Notes under the pieces: model-generated
The model's database searches: none
What the model was told of the DNA's origin: nothing
The model's input: only the letters and a program-made list of their open reading frames with translations
Shown: one piece after another, positions 33,758 to 42,679 of the stretch
Numbering within the stretch: the first letter of the stretch is position 1
How the letters are laid out: each line of letters opens with the position of its first letter
Assembly (NCBI RefSeq): GCF_002113375.1
Contig: NZ_NEHO01000019.1
Location: 34,280 to 98,279, forward strand
Source of the DNA: Pseudomonas sp. R37(2017)
GTDB lineage: Bacteria > Pseudomonadota > Gammaproteobacteria > Pseudomonadales > Pseudomonadaceae
Direction: 5' to 3'
Length of the DNA stretch: 64,000 nucleotides
Made by a program: the position numbers and the translations under genes

Positions 33758-35089
33758 TCAGCGCAGCATGCCGCTGCCGTAACCCTTCAGGTTGGCTTTC
33801 TTCATCAGGGATTCGTACTGGTGCGAAACGAGGTGCGATTGTACTTGGGACATGAAGTCCATCACAACCACGACGACGATCAGCAACGAGGTCCCGCCAA
33901 GGTAGAACGGAACGTTGGCTGCAACCACCAGGAACTGGGGCAACAGGCAGACGGCCGTCATGTAAAGAGCACCGAACATGGTCAAGCGAGTCAGAACGCC
34001 ATCAATGTAGCGCGCAGACTGCTCACCTGGACGGATACCCGGAATAAAGGCACCGGACTTCTTCAGGTTTTCCGCTACGTCCTTCGGATTGAACATCAAC
34101 GCCGTATAGAAGAAGCAGAAGAAAATAATCCCTGCACTAAACAGCAGAATATTCAACGGCTGACCAGGAGCGATCGACTGCGAGATGTCCTGCAACCAGC
34201 CCATACCTTCAGACTGGCCGAACCAGGCACCCAACGAAGCCGGAAACAGCAAAATGCTGCTCGCGAAAATAGCCGGAATAACACCGGCCATGTTCACCTT
34301 CAGCGGCAAGTGGCTAGTCTGCGCGGCAAAGACCTTGCGGCCCTGCTGACGCTTGGCGTAGTGAACAGCAATACGACGCTGACCACGCTCAATGAACACC
34401 ACGAAACCGATAATCGCTACTGCCAGCAAACCGATGGCAACCAGGGCGAAGATGTTGATATCACCCTGACGTGCAGACTCGAAAGACTGCCCGATCGCTC
34501 TCGGAAGACCGGCGACGATACCCGAAAAAATCAACATCGAGATACCGTTGCCAACACCACGCTCAGTAATCTGCTCACCCAGCCACATCATGAACATCGC
34601 ACCAGCCACAAACGTGGATACCGCGACGAAATGGAAGCCAAAGTCACCAGTGAACGCAACGCCCTGCCCCGCCAGACCAATGGACATGCCAATGGCCTGA
34701 ACGAGAGCGAGGACGACAGTGCCGTAGCGGGTGTACTGGCTGATCTTGCGACGGCCAGCTTCACCTTCCTTCTTCAACTGTTCCAGCTGCGGACTGACGG
34801 CGGTCATCAGCTGCATGATGATCGATGCCGAAATGTACGGCATGATCCCCAATGCAAAAATGCTCATCCGTTCCAGTGCGCCGCCGGAAAACATGTTGAA
34901 CAAGCTAAGAATGGTCCCCTCATTCTGTCGAAACAGGTCCGCGAGTCGGTCCGGATTGATACCTGGAACCGGGATGTGTGCGCCTATTCGGTAGACGATA
35001 ATCGCCAGGAACAGAAAACGCAGACGAGCCCAGAGTTCAGACATGCCACCGCTTTTGCCGATCGCAGAGAGAGCACCTTGCTTAGCCAT
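33758..35089 (-). CDS. secY: preprotein translocase subunit SecY
   Basis: A 443-residue inner membrane channel with ten predicted segments. Family features are IGAHIPVPGINPDRL after the first segment, MPYISASIIMQLMT, and the cytoplasmic loops IERGQRRIAVHYAKRQQG and LKKSGAFIPGIRPGEQ. With SecE (also in this window) it forms the Sec translocon. The ATG abuts the stop of rplO without spacing. Confidence 0.98.
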   Translation of the reverse strand: MAKQGALSAIGKSGGMSELWARLRFLFLAIIVYRIGAHIPVPGINPDRLADLFRQNEGTILSLFNMFSGGALERMSIFALGIMPYISASIIMQLMTAVSPQLEQLKKEGEAGRRKISQYTRYGTVVLALVQAIGMSIGLAGQGVAFTGDFGFHFVAVSTFVAGAMFMMWLGEQITERGVGNGISMLIFSGIVAGLPRAIGQSFESARQGDINIFALVAIGLLAVAIIGFVVFIERGQRRIAVHYAKRQQGRKVFAAQTSHLPLKVNMAGVIPAIFASSILLFPASLGAWFGQSEGMGWLQDISQSIAPGQPLNILLFSAGIIFFCFFYTALMFNPKDVAENLKKSGAFIPGIRPGEQSARYIDGVLTRLTMFGALYMTAVCLLPQFLVVAANVPFYLGGTSLLIVVVVVMDFMSQVQSHLVSHQYESLMKKANLKGYGSGMLR

Positions 35090-35527
35090 TTATTCCTCGA
35101 ACTTGCCGCCAGCTGCTTCGATAGCCGCACGCGCACCTTTGGTGGCGCCGATTCCCTTGCCGATAGTGACAGCGCGAGCCACTTCACCGGACAGCATGAT
35201 TTTCACACGCTGTACGTTGACGTTGATCACGTTGGCATCTTTCAGGGACTGCACAGTGACGATGTCGCCTTCCACTTTAGCCAGCTCGGACAGACGCACT
35301 TCTGCGCGATCCATGGCCTTCAGGGAAACGAAACCGAACTTCGGCAGGCGACGATGCAGCGGCTGTTGACCGCCTTCAAAGCCTGGAGCAATGGTGCCAC
35401 CGGAGCGAGAGGTCTGACCTTTGTGACCACGGCCACCAGTCTTACCCAAACCGCTACCGATACCACGGCCCGGACGATGCTTTTCGCGGCGGGAACCCGG
35501 CGCTGGACTCAGATCATTGAGTTTCAT
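35090..35527 (-). CDS. rplO: 50S ribosomal protein L15
   Basis: A 145-residue protein with the Gly/Arg-rich N-terminus RPGRGIGSGLGKTGGRGHKG that penetrates 23S rRNA. It lies between rpmD and secY in the standard spc order. Its length is typical. Confidence 0.97.
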   Translation of the reverse strand: MKLNDLSPAPGSRREKHRPGRGIGSGLGKTGGRGHKGQTSRSGGTIAPGFEGGQQPLHRRLPKFGFVSLKAMDRAEVRLSELAKVEGDIVTVQSLKDANVINVNVQRVKIMLSGEVARAVTIGKGIGATKGARAAIEAAGGKFEE

Positions 35528-35530
35528 CGA

Positions 35531-35707
35531 TTAACCCTCGACACGCAGCATGTAGTAAGCCTTGTTGATCATCCCGCGATTCTCGGGAGTATCCTGGACT
35601 TCTACAGTGTGACCGATGCGACGCAGACCCAGACCCTTAACGCACAGTTTGTGGTTAGGGATACGGCCGGTCATGCTTTTGATCAGCGTAACTTTGACGG
35701 TAGCCAT
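35531..35707 (-). CDS. rpmD: 50S ribosomal protein L30
   Basis: A 58-residue protein, [20 protein letters not shown] at the start and YYMLRVEG at the end, normal for bacterial L30. The stop is 3 bases before rplO and the start is 2 bases after rpsE, so all are tightly coupled. Confidence 0.95.
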
Positions 35708-35709
35708 GA

Positions 35710-36210
35710 TCAGCAGATCTCCTTGACGCTTTTGCCACGCTTGGCAGCAATGGATTCAGGAGACTGCATTGCTTTCAAACCCTTGAAAGTGGCGTGAACC
35801 ACGTTTACCGGGTTAGTCGAGCCGTAGCACTTGGCCAGAACGTTCTGAACGCCAGCAACTTCGAGGACAGCACGCATAGCGCCGCCAGCGATGATACCGG
35901 TACCTTCAGAAGCAGGCTGCATGTACACCTTCGAAGCGCCGTGAGCGGACTTCATTGCGTATTGCAGAGTGGTGCCGTTCAGATCAACCTGAATCATGTT
36001 GCGGCGAGCAGCTTCCATTGCCTTCTGGATCGCAGCAGGCACTTCACGCGACTTGCCACGGCCGAAGCCAACACGGCCCTTACCGTCACCAACCACGGTC
36101 AACGCGGTGAAAGTGAAGATACGGCCGCCTTTAACGGTTTTGGCTACGCGGTTAACTTGAACCAGCTTCTCGATGTAGCCTTCGTCGCGCTTTTGGTCGT
36201 TATTTGACAT
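35710..36210 (-). CDS. rpsE: 30S ribosomal protein S5
   Basis: A 166-residue protein. The S5 dsRBD-like N-terminal domain includes [24 protein letters not shown] sequence with T for V, and the C-terminal domain contains [19 protein letters not shown]. It acts in decoding fidelity and head-body contacts. The start is 3 bases from the end of rplR. Confidence 0.97.
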
Positions 36211-36213
36211 AAC

Positions 36214-36564
36214 TTAGAACTCCAGCCCAGCTTCACGAGCAGCATCAGCCAGCGCCTTGACGCGGCCGTGGTACTTGAAGCCAGAGCGGTCGAAAGCCAC
36301 CTGCGAGACGCCAGCGGCTTTAGCACGCGTAGCGACCAGCTGGCCAACCTTAGTGGCCGCGTCGATGTTGCCGGTGGCACCATCACGCAGTTCTTTATCC
36401 AAAGTCGAGGCGCTTGCCAGGACTTTGTTGCCGTCGGCCGAAATGACCTGGGCGTAGATGTGCTGCGAAGAGCGGAACACGCAGAGACGCACGACTTCGA
36501 GTTCGTGCATTTTCAGGCGTGCTTTGCGAGCGCGACGCAGTCGAGTAACTTTTTTGTCGGTCAT
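36214..36564 (-). CDS. rplR: 50S ribosomal protein L18
   Basis: A 116-residue protein. The basic N-terminus KKVTRLRRARKARLKMHE and the C-terminal FDRSGFKYHGRVKALADAAR are diagnostic. L18 mediates 5S rRNA binding to 23S rRNA. It lies 10 bases after rplF. Confidence 0.97.
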   Translation of the reverse strand: MTDKKVTRLRRARKARLKMHELEVVRLCVFRSSQHIYAQVISADGNKVLASASTLDKELRDGATGNIDAATKVGQLVATRAKAAGVSQVAFDRSGFKYHGRVKALADAAREAGLEF

Positions 36565-36574
36565 TTGCTATGCC

Positions 36575-37108
36575 CTACTTCTTCTTGGCTTCTTTACGAC
36601 GGACGACTTCGTCCGCGTAGCGCACACCTTTGCCTTTGTACGGCTCTGGTGGACGGAAGTCGCGGATCTCGGCGGCCACTTGACCTACCAGCTGCTTGTC
36701 GATGCCCTTGATCAGGATATCGGTCTGGCTAGGAGTCTCAGCGGTGATGCCTTCCGGCAGTTCGTAATCCACTGGGTGCGAGAAGCCAAGAGCCAGGTTC
36801 AGCACTGTGCCCTTTGCTTGCGCCTTGTAACCAACACCGACCAGCTGGAGCTTGCGCTCGAAGCCTTGGCTTACGCCCTGGACCATGTTGTTTACCAACG
36901 CACGAGTGGTACCAGCCATCGCGCGAGTCTGTTGATCGCCGTTGCGAGCAGCGAAACGCAGCTCACCAGCTTCTTCAACGATCTCAACGGACGAGTGGAC
37001 GTTCAGTTCGAGAGTGCCCTTGGCACCCTTCACCGAAAGCTGTTGGCCTGCGAATTTTACTTCGACACCGGCTGGCAGCTTAACGGGGTTCTTAGCGACG
37101 CGAGACAT
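36575..37108 (-). CDS. rplF: 50S ribosomal protein L6
   Basis: A 177-residue protein with two alike domains; MSRVAKNPVKLPAGVEVKFA opens it and the C-terminal PEPYKGKGVRYADEVVRRKE is conserved. It sits near the factor-binding site of the 50S subunit. Twelve bases separate it from rpsH. Confidence 0.97.
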   Translation of the reverse strand: MSRVAKNPVKLPAGVEVKFAGQQLSVKGAKGTLELNVHSSVEIVEEAGELRFAARNGDQQTRAMAGTTRALVNNMVQGVSQGFERKLQLVGVGYKAQAKGTVLNLALGFSHPVDYELPEGITAETPSQTDILIKGIDKQLVGQVAAEIRDFRPPEPYKGKGVRYADEVVRRKEAKKK

Positions 37109-37120
37109 GCTTATCCCCCC

Positions 37121-37513
37121 TTAGAACACAGTGCAAAGAACTTCGCCGCCGACACCGGCAGCGCGCGCAGCACGATCAGTCATCACACCCTTGTTGGTGG
37201 AGACGATAGACACACCGAGACCGCCACGAACTTTTGGCAGATCATCGACGGACTTGTACTGACGCAGGCCTGGACGGCTAACGCGCTTCACTTCTTCGAT
37301 AACCGGACGGCCTTCGAAGTACTTCAGCTCGATGGACAGCAGAGGTTTGATTTCGCTGCTGATCTGATAACCCGCAATGTAACCTTCGTCCTTCAGGACT
37401 TTGGCAACAGCTACCTTCAACGTGGAAGACGGCATGCTTACGACGGACTTTTCAGCCATCTGGGCATTACGGATACGAGTTAGCATGTCCGCTAACGGGT
37501 CCTGCATACTCAT
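37121..37513 (-). CDS. rpsH: 30S ribosomal protein S8
   Basis: A 130-residue protein starting MSMQDPLADMLTRIRNAQMA, with C-terminal STNKGVMTDRAARAAGVGGE. It binds helix 21 of 16S rRNA and in E. coli represses the spc operon. Here it is separated from rpsN by an unusual 208-base spacer with hairpins and a promoter-like sequence. Confidence 0.97.
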   Translation of the reverse strand: MSMQDPLADMLTRIRNAQMAEKSVVSMPSSTLKVAVAKVLKDEGYIAGYQISSEIKPLLSIELKYFEGRPVIEEVKRVSRPGLRQYKSVDDLPKVRGGLGVSIVSTNKGVMTDRAARAAGVGGEVLCTVF

Positions 37514-37610
37514 GGGCTAGACGCTCCTAATACAAAAAAATTAGCCTTGCGGCTATTGGTGTCGCCGAGAATCTCCGGGCATGAAAAACACGGGCTCAGG
37601 CGAGCCGGGT

Positions 37611-37639
37611 ATTCTAGACACACGCCAGAAATGAATCAA
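37611..37639 (-). promoter_or_regulatory. probable internal spc promoter before rpsH
   Basis: On the minus strand TTGATT (37639-37634), exactly 17 bases, then TAGAAT (37616-37611). The -35 overlaps the 3' arm of the rpsN-side hairpin. Transcription would start near 37604, leaving a leader of about 90 bases before rpsH. Confidence 0.58.
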
Positions 37640-37658
37640 GCCCCAAAAGGGGCTTGAT
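37635..37658 (-). terminator. hairpin in the rpsN-rpsH spacer
   Basis: ATCAAGCCCC (37635-37644) pairs perfectly with GGGGCTTGAT (37649-37658) around an AAAA/TTTT tetraloop. The minus-strand tail TCATTTC is only moderately T-rich. A second perfect hairpin, CAGGATC-TTGC-GATCCTG, lies at 37682-37699, nearer rpsN, and a weaker one at 37593-37606. Confidence 0.55.
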
Positions 37659-37721
37659 CCAGATTCAAGGCCACCGGTGGTCAGGATCTTGCGATCCTGG
37701 ACACCGAGACTTTGACAGTAC

Positions 37722-38027
37722 TTACCAGCTGGCTTTAACCAGACCAGGTACGTCACCACGCATGGCAGCTTCACGCAGCTTGTTACGGCCGAGGCCGAAC
37801 TTGCGGTAAACGCCGTGTGGACGACCGGTCAGGCGGCAGCGGTTACGCATGCGCGAAGCGCTTGCATCACGTGGCTGCTTCTGCAGGGCTACTGTCGCTT
37901 CCCAACGCGCTTCTGGACTTGCGTTCAGATCAACGATGATAGCTTTCAGTGCTGCACGCTTTTTGGCGTACTTGGCAACCGTGAGCTGACGCTTCAGCTC
38001 GCGGTTTTTCATGCTCATCTTGGCCAT
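37722..38027 (-). CDS. rpsN: 30S ribosomal protein S14 (zinc-free form)
   Basis: A 101-residue protein. MAKMSMKNRELKRQLTVAKY begins it and the C-terminal RCRLTGRPHGVYRKFGLGRN is conserved. The length and absence of CxxC pairs mark the zinc-free (C-) long form. The ATG at 38027 is used; an upstream in-frame extension would overlap rplE. Part of the 30S head. Confidence 0.97.
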   Translation of the reverse strand: MAKMSMKNRELKRQLTVAKYAKKRAALKAIIVDLNASPEARWEATVALQKQPRDASASRMRNRCRLTGRPHGVYRKFGLGRNKLREAAMRGDVPGLVKASW

Positions 38028-38040
38028 GGTCCTACTCCAA

Positions 38041-38580
38041 TCAGTTGCGGAACGGGAATTTGAACGCACGCAGCAGAGCGCGGCCTTCATCATCGTTCTT
38101 GGCAGTGGTGGTCAGGGTGATGTCCAGACCGCGGAGAGCATCGATCTTGTCGTAGTCGATTTCCGGGAAGATGATCTGCTCTTTCACGCCCATGCTGTAG
38201 TTGCCACGACCATCGAAGGACTTGGCATTCAGGCCGCGGAAGTCGCGAACCCGAGGCAGGGAGATCGACAGCAGACGATCCAGGAACTCGTACATACGCT
38301 CACGGCGCAGAGTCACTTTGACGCCGATCGGCCAACCTTCACGGACTTTGAAGCCAGCGATGGATTTGCGAGCGTAGGTCACAACGACTTTCTGGCCGGT
38401 GATCTTTTCCAGGTCAGCAACAGCGTGCTCGATGACTTTCTTGTCGCCGATCGCTTCGCCCAGACCCATGTTCAGGGTGATTTTGGTAACGCGCGGAACT
38501 TCCATCACGTTCGAAAGCTTAAGTTCTTCCTTAAGTTTCGGAGCGATTTCCTTCCGGTAAATCTCTTTTAGTCGTGCCAT
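38041..38580 (-). CDS. rplE: 50S ribosomal protein L5
   Basis: A 179-residue protein, MARLKEIYRKEIAPKLKEEL at the start, with conserved TKITLNMGLGEA and RVRDFRGLNAKSFDGRGNYS. It binds 5S rRNA with L18 and contacts the P-site tRNA. It lies in the spc operon between rplX and rpsN. Confidence 0.97.
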   Translation of the reverse strand: MARLKEIYRKEIAPKLKEELKLSNVMEVPRVTKITLNMGLGEAIGDKKVIEHAVADLEKITGQKVVVTYARKSIAGFKVREGWPIGVKVTLRRERMYEFLDRLLSISLPRVRDFRGLNAKSFDGRGNYSMGVKEQIIFPEIDYDKIDALRGLDITLTTTAKNDDEGRALLRAFKFPFRN

Positions 38581-38600
38581 GGTCTTCTACCTAGCAGTGT

Positions 38601-38915
38601 TCAAGCATCAACCGCTTTTTGGGTCGACTTGAAGACACGAATTTTCTTACCGTCTTCTACTTTGAAACCAACGCGGTCAGCCTTGTTGGTTTCGCCGTTG
38701 AAGATGGCGACGTTGGAAGCGTGCAGTGGCGCTTCTTTCTCGACGATACCGCCCTGTACGCCCGACATCGGGTTAGGCTTGGTATGACGCTTGACCAGGT
38801 TCAGACCACCAACAACCAGACGGTTGTCAGCAAGAACCTTCAGCACCTTACCGCGCTTACCTTTGTCTTTGCCGGCGATCACGATGATCTCGTCGTCACG
38901 ACGAATCTTTTGCAT
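38601..38915 (-). CDS. rplX: 50S ribosomal protein L24
   Basis: A 104-residue protein with a KOW motif, EIIVIAGKDKGKRGKVLKVL (about residues 9-28). It is an early 50S assembly protein near the tunnel exit. It is 11 bases after rplN. Confidence 0.96.
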   Translation of the reverse strand: MQKIRRDDEIIVIAGKDKGKRGKVLKVLADNRLVVGGLNLVKRHTKPNPMSGVQGGIVEKEAPLHASNVAIFNGETNKADRVGFKVEDGKKIRVFKSTQKAVDA

Positions 38916-38926
38916 GTCGGATCTCC

Positions 38927-39295
38927 TTACAGCACTTCTGGGGCGAGCGAGACGATCTTCATGAACTTCTCAGTACGAAGCTCACGGGTCACTGGCCCAA
39001 AGATACGGGTGCCGATCGGCTCTTGCTTGTTGTTCAACAGAACAGCAGCGTTGCCATCAAAGCGGATAATGGAGCCATCAGCACGACGTACGCCGTGACG
39101 AGTGCGGACTACAACAGCAGTCATCACTTGGCCTTTTTTCACCTTACCGCGAGGAATTGCTTCCTTGACGGTAACTTTGATGATGTCACCGATACCAGCG
39201 TAACGACGATGGGAGCCACCCAGCACCTTGATGCACATAACGCGGCGAGCGCCGCTGTTATCGGCCACATCGAGCATGGATTGAGTCTGAATCAT
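38927..39295 (-). CDS. rplN: 50S ribosomal protein L14
   Basis: A 122-residue protein: MIQTQSMLDVADNSGARRVM and IIRFDGNAAVLLNNKQEPIG identify L14 at the subunit interface. It is the first gene of the spc group, only 23 bases after rpsQ, so I see no promoter separating S10 and spc operons here. Confidence 0.97.
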   Translation of the reverse strand: MIQTQSMLDVADNSGARRVMCIKVLGGSHRRYAGIGDIIKVTVKEAIPRGKVKKGQVMTAVVVRTRHGVRRADGSIIRFDGNAAVLLNNKQEPIGTRIFGPVTRELRTEKFMKIVSLAPEVL

Positions 39296-39318
39296 ATAAT
39301 TTCTCCGACCCCTAGTCC

Positions 39319-39585
39319 TTAGACTTCCACAGCGCGTTCGAGAACATCAACCAGCGCCCAAGACTTGGTCTTGGCCAAAGGACGAGTTTCACGAATAGTG
39401 ACTTTGTCGCCGATGTGGCACTGATTGGTTTCGTCGTGCGCGTGCAGCTTAGTCGAACGCTTAACGTATTTACCGTAGATCGGGTGCTTAACGCGACGCT
39501 CGATCAGAACGGTGATGGTTTTGTCCATCTTGTCGCTGACAACACGGCCAGTCAGCGTACGGACAGTCTTTTCGGCTTCAGCCAT
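39319..39585 (-). CDS. rpsQ: 30S ribosomal protein S17
   Basis: An 88-residue OB-fold protein: RTLTGRVVSDKMDKTITVLI and RRVKHPIYGKYVKRSTKLHA. The ATG at 39585 is preferred over an in-frame GTG at 39591 that would overlap the rpmC stop. It is the last gene of the S10 operon. Confidence 0.96.
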   Translation of the reverse strand: MAEAEKTVRTLTGRVVSDKMDKTITVLIERRVKHPIYGKYVKRSTKLHAHDETNQCHIGDKVTIRETRPLAKTKSWALVDVLERAVEV

Positions 39586-39587
39586 GA

Positions 39588-39779
39588 TCACTTACCTGCC
39601 TGCTGGTTGAGCACAGTCTTCACGCGAGCGATGTCACGCTTAACTTGCGAGAGCAGATGAGACTGCCCCAACTGGCCAGTTGCTTTCTGCATACGCAGAT
39701 TGAACTGGTCGCGCAGCAAGCCGAGCAGTTGCTCGTTCAGCTGCTGTGCGGATTTTTCACGAAGTTCATTCGCTTTCAT
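39588..39779 (-). CDS. rpmC: 50S ribosomal protein L29
   Basis: A 63-residue helical protein, [20 protein letters not shown]. It helps form the tunnel exit and SRP/trigger factor docking. The ATG overlaps the rplP stop by one base (TGATG), so it is translationally coupled. Confidence 0.96.
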
Positions 39780-40192
39780 CACATCACCGTCCGTTTAACA
39801 AAGGAGGTGGCGAGCGGCAGCTTTGCAGCAGCCAGGGCGAAAGCCTCACGCGCCAGCTCTTCAGAAACACCCTCGATTTCATACAGGACTTTGCCTGGCT
39901 GAATCTGGGCAACCCAGTATTCGACGTTACCCTTACCTTTACCCATCCGAACTTCGAGTGGCTTCTTGGAAATAGGCTTGTCCGGGAATACACGGATCCA
40001 GATCTTGCCGCCACGTTTTACGTGACGGGTCAGAGCACGACGCGCTGACTCGATCTGACGAGCGGTGAGACGACCACGAGCAACAGACTTCAGCGCGAAC
40101 TCGCCGAAGCTGACTTTGCTACCGCGCAGTGCCAGACCACGGTTGTGGCCGGTCATCTGCTTGCGGAACTTCGTACGCTTTGGTTGCAACAT
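39779..40192 (-). CDS. rplP: 50S ribosomal protein L16
   Basis: A 137-residue protein: [20 protein letters not shown], with the conserved [21 protein letters not shown]16 contacts the A-site tRNA elbow. The Arg equivalent to E. coli R81, a hydroxylation site, lies in the [12 protein letters not shown] neighbourhood. Confidence 0.97.
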
Positions 40193-40204
40193 TTGGCGTA
40201 CCCC

Positions 40205-40891
40205 TTACTTGGCAGCTTTTTTACGAGGCGCTGGTGCTTGCGGCTTCAGCTCTTCCTGGCGACCACCAATCACTTCGCCTTTGAAGATCCAAACCTTTAC
40301 ACCGATCACACCGTAAGTGGTGTGAGCTTCGTAGTTGGCATAGTCGATGTCGGCACGCAGGGTGTGCAGTGGCACACGACCTTCGCGATACCATTCAGTA
40401 CGTGCGATTTCAGCACCGCCGAGACGACCGCTCACTTGGATTTTGATGCCCTTGGCACCAATGCGCATTGCGTTCTGTACAGCGCGCTTCATAGCGCGAC
40501 GGAACATTACGCGACGCTCCAGCTGCTGAGCTACGCTCTGCGCAACCAGCATACCGTCGAGCTCCGGCTTGCGGATCTCTTCGATATTGATGTGCACAGG
40601 CACACCCATTTGCTTGGTCAGGTCCTGACGCAGTTTTTCAACATCTTCACCTTTCTTCCCGATAACGATACCTGGACGAGCGGTGTGGATGGTGATGCGT
40701 GCAGTTTGGGCCGGACGATGGATATCGATACGGCTTACGGACGCGCTTTTTAGTTTGTCTTGGAGATACTCACGCACATTCAGATCTGCGAGCAAATAGT
40801 CCGCATAAGTCCGACCGTCTGCGTACCAGACGGAGGTGTGCTCCTTGACGATTCCCAGGCGAATGCCAATGGGATGTACTTTCTGACCCAT
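40205..40891 (-). CDS. rpsC: 30S ribosomal protein S3
   Basis: A 228-residue protein. MGQKVHPIGIRLGIVKEHTS begins it, a KH domain (RPGIVIGKKGEDVEKLRQDL) follows, and the C-terminal domain includes EIARTEWYREGRVPLHTLRA. It lines the mRNA entry channel. The start at 40891 lies 13 bases after rplV. Confidence 0.97.
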   Translation of the reverse strand: MGQKVHPIGIRLGIVKEHTSVWYADGRTYADYLLADLNVREYLQDKLKSASVSRIDIHRPAQTARITIHTARPGIVIGKKGEDVEKLRQDLTKQMGVPVHINIEEIRKPELDGMLVAQSVAQQLERRVMFRRAMKRAVQNAMRIGAKGIKIQVSGRLGGAEIARTEWYREGRVPLHTLRADIDYANYEAHTTYGVIGVKVWIFKGEVIGGRQEELKPQAPAPRKKAAK

Positions 40892-40904
40892 CTCTTCGAC
40901 TCCG

Positions 40905-41237
40905 TTACTTGTCAGCAACCTTGACAGTGATATGGCAAGACCGCTTGACGATGCGATCAGCACGGCCTTTGGCACGCGGCATGATGCGCTTCAGCGAACG
41001 CCCTTCGTTGACGAAAACAGTGCTGACCTTCAGGTCATCAACGTCTGCGCCTTCGTTATGCTCGGCGTTGGCTACGGCCGACTCCAGCACTTTCTTCATG
41101 ATCTCGGCGGCTTTCTTACTGCTGAAAGCCAACAGGTTGAGCGCTTCGCCCACCTTCTTCCCGCGGATCTGGTCGGCGACCAAGCGGGCTTTCTGGGCGG
41201 AGATTCGAGCGCCCGACAACTTAGCGGCTACTTCCAT
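40905..41237 (-). CDS. rplV: 50S ribosomal protein L22
   Basis: A 110-residue protein with the extended loop that lines the exit tunnel ([20 protein letters not shown]). This loop carries macrolide-resistance deletions in some bacteria; it looks intact here. Confidence 0.97.
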
Positions 41238-41248
41238 TTCCTAACCCC

Positions 41249-41524
41249 TTAACGCTTGGCTTTCTTGTCAGCCACGTGCCCGCGATAGTTACGGGTACCG
41301 GCGAACTCGCCCAGTTTGTGGCCGACCATGTCTTCGTTCACGAGAACTGGGACGTGCTGACGACCGTTATGTACTGCGATGGTCAAACCGACCATTTGTG
41401 GCAGGATCATCGAACGACGCGACCAGGTTTTCACTGGTTTGCGATCGTTCTTTTCCGCCGCCACTTCGATCTTCTTCAGTAGGTGAAGATCGATAAAAGG
41501 ACCTTTTTTCAGAGAACGTGGCAC
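41249..41524 (-). CDS. rpsS: 30S ribosomal protein S19
   Basis: A 91-residue protein: MPRSLKKGPFIDLHLLKKIE with conserved TWSRRSMILPQMVGLTIAVH. It is in the 30S head. It lies 16 bases after rplB in the standard S10 order. Confidence 0.97.
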   Translation of the reverse strand: MPRSLKKGPFIDLHLLKKIEVAAEKNDRKPVKTWSRRSMILPQMVGLTIAVHNGRQHVPVLVNEDMVGHKLGEFAGTRNYRGHVADKKAKR

Positions 41525-41540
41525 TGTCGTATCCCTCTAT

Positions 41541-42365
41541 TTACTTGCGACGACGGACGATCATTTTGTCGGTACGCTTATTACCACGAGTCTTCGCGCC
41601 CTTAGTCGGGAAGCCCCATGGCGATACCGGATGACGACCACCGGAGGTACGACCTTCACCACCACCATGTGGGTGGTCAACCGGGTTCATGGCAACACCA
41701 CGAACGGTTGGGCGAACGCCACGCCAGCGCTTGGCACCAGCTTTACCCAGCGAACGCAGGCTGTGCTCGGAGTTCGAGACTTCGCCCAGGGTCGCACGGC
41801 ACTCAGCCAGCACTTTACGCATCTCACCAGAACGCAGACGCAGGGTCACGTAGACACCTTCACGAGCGATCAGCTGAGCCGAAGCACCAGCGGAACGAGC
41901 GATCTGAGCACCTTTACCTGGCTTCAACTCGATGCCGTGTACGGTGCTACCAACTGGAATGTTACGCAGTTGCAGGGAGTTGCCCGGCTTGATTGGAGCC
42001 AGAGCGCCTGCGATCAGCTGGTCGCCAGCACTCACGCCTTTAGGGGCGATGATGTAGCGGCGCTCGCCGTCTGCATAGCACAGCAGTGCGATGTGAGCGG
42101 TACGGTTTGGATCGTATTCGATACGCTCGACAGTGGCGGAGATGCCATCTTTGTCGTTGCGACGGAAGTCGACCAGACGGTAATGCTGCTTATGACCACC
42201 ACCAACGTGACGAGTAGTGATGCGGCCATTGTTGTTACGACCACCAGACTTCGATTTCTTCTCGATCAGCGGTGCGTGAGGAGCGCCTTTATGCAGCTCC
42301 TGGTTGACCACCTTGACCACAAAACGGCGGCCAGGGGAAGTCGGTTTGCATTTAACGATTGCCAT
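41541..42365 (-). CDS. rplB: 50S ribosomal protein L2
   Basis: A 274-residue protein, the most conserved 50S protein, needed for subunit joining and peptidyl transfer centre structure. VAMNPVDHPHGGGEGRTSGG contains the conserved His near residue 229. The length is normal. Confidence 0.98.
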   Translation of the reverse strand: MAIVKCKPTSPGRRFVVKVVNQELHKGAPHAPLIEKKSKSGGRNNNGRITTRHVGGGHKQHYRLVDFRRNDKDGISATVERIEYDPNRTAHIALLCYADGERRYIIAPKGVSAGDQLIAGALAPIKPGNSLQLRNIPVGSTVHGIELKPGKGAQIARSAGASAQLIAREGVYVTLRLRSGEMRKVLAECRATLGEVSNSEHSLRSLGKAGAKRWRGVRPTVRGVAMNPVDHPHGGGEGRTSGGRHPVSPWGFPTKGAKTRGNKRTDKMIVRRRK

Positions 42366-42379
42366 GATGCACCCCTTCC

Positions 42380-42679
42380 TTACTCAGCACTGCTGCTGAA
42401 ATCGAGATCTTGGCCTGGCTGAAGGGAGATAACTGCCTTCTTCCAGTCATTACGCTTGCCCAGACCGCGAGCAGTGCGCTTGCTCTTACCCAGAACATTC
42501 AGGGTAGTTACGCGCTCTACTTTCACGCTGAACAGGCTTTCGACGGCCTTCTTGATTTCCAGCTTGGTTGCGTCAGTAGCAACCTTGAAAACGAACTGGC
42601 CTTTCTTGTCTGCCAGAACCGTAGCCTTCTCGGAAACGTGCGGGCCAAGCAGAACTTTAAATACGCGTTCCTGGTTCAT
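42380..42679 (-). CDS. rplW: 50S ribosomal protein L23
   Basis: A 99-residue protein: [20 protein letters not shown]. It forms the tunnel-exit docking site for trigger factor and SRP. The start overlaps the rplD stop by 4 bases. Confidence 0.97.
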
